Assembly: GCA_002838945.1 (NCBI GenBank)
Contig: PGXB01000011.1
Coordinates: forward strand, 22,012-86,011
Direction: 5' to 3'
Length of the DNA: 64,000 nucleotides
Origin: a candidate division Zixibacteria bacterium HGW-Zixibacteria-1
Lineage (GTDB): Bacteria; Zixibacteria; MSB-5A5; GN15; PGXB01
Position 1 is the stretch's first letter; every line of letters starts with the position of its first letter. Of this stretch, positions 62,801 through 64,000 are shown piece by piece. Position numbers and translations under genes: made by a program. The notes under the pieces were generated by a model that saw nothing but the letters and a program-made list of their open reading frames with translations, had not been told where the DNA came from and searched no databases.

Positions 62801-62825
62801 CAGCGAATAATCCTGCCTTTTTCAT
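59820..62825 (-). CDS. Secreted nine-repeat protein with C-terminal sorting domain
   Basis: 1001 residues. Signal peptide (to about 24); an N-terminal beta domain (about 65-180, TVFFENPGSSSMAGSHFELTNCG...); nine repeats of about 80 residues (188-905, see repeat feature); an FCB-type C-terminal domain from residue 916 with VTNYPNPFNPATTISI and ASGIYFYRLATD...KMTLTK. GGAGG precedes the ATG. The repeats resemble those on the subtilisin of the downstream operon, so the two proteins probably work at the same surface, perhaps as substrate, anchor or ligand. No known repeat family recognised; the GDTVxVxG strand suggests a small OB-like barrel. Confidence 0.82.
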   Translation of the reverse strand: MKKAGLFAGVFLFLICLVQNSPAADISQNGDAMKIGNEIQQALGGMFEALSTPYNGQSEGVNYLSTSAAGCVDVDIELTDTVFFENPGSSSMAGSHFELTNCGEIAVMVYLDFTVTMNFSNTIDTSYVIPPVPIWLGPGDSFISDCQFPVPPFEGSLAVCVTARSGDAEDFDCDTIVVTGSGSPGMPFSGCGVLVPTQNCLLFAMYYGNDGPFYPPDTSWSMLLVLDNYGSFQAGDSVFVSGTLFTDVENICPEATGRLATNSIDYCDSLPPRPFEACGVLFQGVECVLFASIEGDSLLLLLGNIGSFGVWDTVHVSGLLDMNCVSFCMQEDGCLFDNLIDFCGTPPDYIATCGILYQNSNCMLFGPMGFPATDSGLFHIQNYDGFGDGDTVYVEGLLMLGCEIYCGVPIAGCIVDNIIDTCGGSPPPIPFEGCGFLMPFDNCLAFAPLNDIYHPYILQNYGAFGVGDTVFVAGFIDGFTDACSLQTMPFIVNHTIEYCGNTPSDTLFYVGCGMLLDDSGCVRFHPFDYSFPPAILDNYGGYGIYDSVFVVGMVEFNCFSNCIYGYDICLHNDSIRGCFDIPPDPYEACGVLIQTNNCLLFQPWTADSIYYFDPFAAWLFTLDNYGGFSAGDTVLVNGSLQIGCSTACPGALGCVFNNTIESCSIPPDTVFYGGCGFLFEDSGCVKYMPIGGLLPPLLLTNYGGYIVGDTVMVEGILDLLNGCECLGTMHPCLNNFTIGPCGSQPPDSFNYTGCGILVDDTGCVFFYPDDNMFTKALLTDYGGFTIGDSVFVEGLVMLDPMNGCDCYNIPYPCLYSNFITACNTDPGGDTLSLCGILMGDSNCVYLAPMVYDSFIYVFGFLLENYGSFAIGDTVHVSGEVVPLDLYPECPEVYMQIINNTINYCGGGPADSVMIMGDVKVTNYPNPFNPATTISISLPVATPVTLKVYNILGQEVETLIKGEVMQGEHEIIWNGSSRASGIYFYRLATDRGAVTRKMTLTK
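60111..62264 (-). repeat. Nine tandem cysteine-rich repeats
   Basis: Units begin (F/Y)xxCG(V/I/F)L-x5-CxxF-x-P and contain LxNYGxFxxGDTVxVxG, then pairs of cysteines and a closing NxIxxC. Nine units counted from the CG(x)L starts. Sequence between units varies strongly, so the repeats are old or diversifying. Confidence 0.8.
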
Positions 62826-62865
62826 ATAAGACCTCCGTTTCCTTAGTTTCGCTCTAATGGGGAAT

Positions 62866-62887
62866 GCGGTTATCCTGGGATAACCGC
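62866..62887. promoter_or_regulatory. Perfect palindrome upstream of the secreted repeat protein gene
   Basis: GCGGTTATCC-TG-GGATAACCGC, 10-bp arms and a 2-base centre, about 40 bases before the ATG at 62825. Either an operator for a dimeric regulator or a leader hairpin. No -10/-35 pair was recognised nearby. Confidence 0.5.
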
Positions 62888-63131
62888 GCCCCGGGCCGTA
62901 AAGCTATTAACCATCTATTATTATGACGATTAAGGGGTCACTAAAAATACCGCCACAAAGGTGATTTAATAATATTACGACTGGCAGGACCAATCTCAAT
63001 ATGTGCCATATTAACCTGACACATGAATTGATACAGCGTAACTTATTGTATATATAGCAGTAAGAAACAATTAGACGGTTAATGCCAGGGGATATCATTC
63101 AGATATATATATGCTTTTGATAAGTATAAAA
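62888..63131. other. Intergenic stretch without a recognised gene
   Basis: AT-rich sequence between the palindrome and the tRNA-His terminator. It must contain the promoter of the minus-strand secreted protein gene, but no convincing -35/-10 pair, repeat or coding frame is seen; the short open frames lack ribosome sites. Confidence 0.4.
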
Positions 63132-63160
63132 AAGACCCGCCGAAATTTCCGGCAGGTCTT
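63132..63160 (-). terminator. Terminator of tRNA-His
   Basis: AAGACC-GCCG and CGGC-GGTCTT pair with one mismatch, followed on the minus strand by TTTTTT, 11 bases after the tRNA end. Confidence 0.8.
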
Positions 63161-63170
63161 CATATTTAAT

Positions 63171-63243
63171 ACTGGGGGAGAGACTTGAACTCTCGACCCT
63201 CAGATCCACAATCTGATGCTCTAACCAACTGAGCTACCCCAGC
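63171..63243 (-). tRNA. tRNA-His (anticodon GTG), lacks G-1:C73
   Basis: A 73-base cloverleaf on the minus strand. Acceptor GCTGGGG pairs with CCCCAGT (G1-U72 wobble); D-arm GCTC..GAGC; anticodon stem TCAGA/TCTGA with loop TTGTGGA; T-arm GAGAG/CTCTC. The base 5' to the acceptor is T and the discriminator is A, so the G-1:C73 pair that marks nearly all bacterial tRNA-His is absent. This matches the divergent HisRS at 38308-39747. Confidence 0.9.
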
Positions 63244-63322
63244 ATACTTTTAAGCAAACAATCTTATTCAAAAATCGGTCGATTGTCAAGAAATTTAACA
63301 AGTTCGGCGGCGCGAAGTTCCT

Positions 63323-63903
63323 TTATGGGGAAATCTCCTGTTTGATCATGTTGAGAAGCTGATAACCCTCGGCCAGTTTGGGATTTATTCGGACACCTTC
63401 ACGGACATAGTAATAAGCCGAATCATACTGTTTCATAAGCCGGAACATATTGCCGGCCTCAATATAGGCCAGACCGTCATCGGGAAATAAACGAATGGCA
63501 TCTTCATAAACACGCAGTGCCATGGATAATGAGTCCAGTTTGAAATATGCCGTCCCGATATTATGATAGGTTTCCTTGCGCGACGGATCCAGCTTGAGCG
63601 CCTTCAGAAAGTGGGGCAGACCATAATCGGGGCGACCTCGATTGGTCCAGATGGTACCGGCCATCAAATGCAGTTCGGCGAAGTTGCTATCCAGCTCGAG
63701 CCCTTTGTAAATCGACCGCAGAGCGTCATCCTCCCGCCCCAGATCCAGTTCGGCTTTGGCAATCTTATTATAAACCCGGGCATTTCGGCCCTGATCATTG
63801 ATCTTATTAAGCAACTCAAGGACCTTTTCATTATCCTTGGCTTCAAAACGATAATAATAAACCAGCAGCTCATAGCCGTATCCGCGCCCTTTTTCACTGA
63901 GAG
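63323..63903 (-). pseudogene. TPR protein, 5' end removed by an IS
   Basis: The frame runs from the stop at 63323 back to the IS border at about 63903 and carries about five TPR units (DDALRSIYKGLELDSNFAEL, GLPHFLKALKLDPSRKETY, ALRVYEDAIRLFPDDGLAY, YDSAYYYVREGVRINPKL). Coding-like sequence continues upstream of the first usable start (TTG at 63814) as LSEKGRGYGYELLVYYYRFE, then meets the IS end, where a TAG stops the frame. So the N-terminal part, probably with a signal or anchor, is lost from this copy. A shorter product from the TTG is possible. Confidence 0.65.
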
Positions 63904-64000
63904 TGGTCTTCCCCTAAAAAAATGGACACATAGTTAAGATAGGGTAGCCGCCCGTTCGAAGTCAACTGGATTTTTAAAACCCAGGCTCGAATGACGGCGT
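63904..64000 (-). mobile_element. End of an IS3-type insertion sequence
   Basis: The border TGGTCTTCCCCTAAAAAAAT starts with TG as IS3-family ends do, and lies 30 bases beyond a transposase stop codon. The element continues past the window edge, so length, other end and target duplication cannot be seen. Confidence 0.6.
63934..64000 (-). CDS. IS3-family transposase, last 21 residues
   Basis: The frame read on the minus strand gives RRHSSLGFKNPVDFERA and a TAA. HSSLGxxxPxxFE is the usual C-terminus of the rve integrase (OrfB) of IS3-family elements. The rest lies outside the window. Confidence 0.75.
   Translation of the reverse strand, partial: RRHSSLGFKNPVDFERAATLS

Overview
The window reads as a piece of chromosome from an uncultivated-type bacterium of the FCB superphylum, most likely Candidatus Zixibacteria or a close relative. 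This is inference, based on two secreted proteins ending in a NYPNPFNP-type C-terminal sorting/adhesion domain, several secreted proteins ending in short dockerin-like tandem repeats (GDVNGD...NLLDVTYLI...LYKGG), and a Gld-type ABC exporter operon. Coding density is high, genes sit in short co-directional runs, and three single tRNA genes (Thr-CGT, Phe-GAA, His-GTG) lie between them. No rRNA, CRISPR array or prophage was seen. One IS3-type element enters at the right edge.

Layout. 1-1.9 kb: end of ATP-PEP carboxykinase and a phosphofructokinase (central carbon metabolism). 2.0-7.8 kb: threonine dehydrogenase, an acetyl-CoA-synthetase-like AMP ligase, a free acyl carrier protein and two tandem Kbl-type alpha-oxoamine synthases, an unusual combination. 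7.9-9.5 kb: an AT-rich island with an XRE/ImmA-IrrE regulator-protease and a DUF4411 PIN-like protein (toxin-antitoxin-like). 9.6-12.3 kb: an ATP-grasp (RimK-like) peptide-ligase triad with a GNAT-C39 protease fusion. 12.4-19 kb: a RelA/SpoT zinc-finger-like plus winged-helix protein, an exported SagB-type nitroreductase, a DUF819 permease, a large GT-C membrane protein, an exported beta-propeller/transglutaminase and a GYD protein. 19-23.3 kb: a Gld-type ABC operon. 23.3-34 kb: secreted cohesin/dockerin-like proteins, a C25-type caspase-fold peptidase, a fused 2-oxoacid dehydrogenase E1, a beta-barrel protein, a GNAT protein and tRNA-Thr and tRNA-Phe. 34-39.8 kb: sugar kinase, aminotransferase, a DUF3108-like/intramembrane-protease-like fusion and HisRS. 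40-50.3 kb: an NtrC-type two-component system divergent from a Cus-type copper/silver efflux operon, with a candidate sigma-54 promoter and paired upstream palindromes between them. 50.3-53 kb: ADP-forming acyl-CoA synthetase fused to GNAT. 53.2-62.8 kb: an ECF sigma - anti-sigma-like - TPR - CHAT (caspase-like) - exported subtilisin operon, preceded by a 1001-residue secreted protein built from the same cysteine-rich repeat that decorates the subtilisin. 63-64 kb: tRNA-His and a TPR gene cut by the IS.

Most promising for novelty: (a) the sigma/anti-sigma-like/TPR/CHAT/subtilase operon with its shared repeat module and a TPR-CHAT split at an A7 run; (b) the linked evidence for altered histidine tRNA identity (tRNA-His without G-1:C73 plus a divergent HisRS motif 2); (c) the AMP-ligase/ACP/Kbl pair; (d) the RelA-type zinc-finger/winged-helix protein; (e) the RimK/GNAT-C39 triad.
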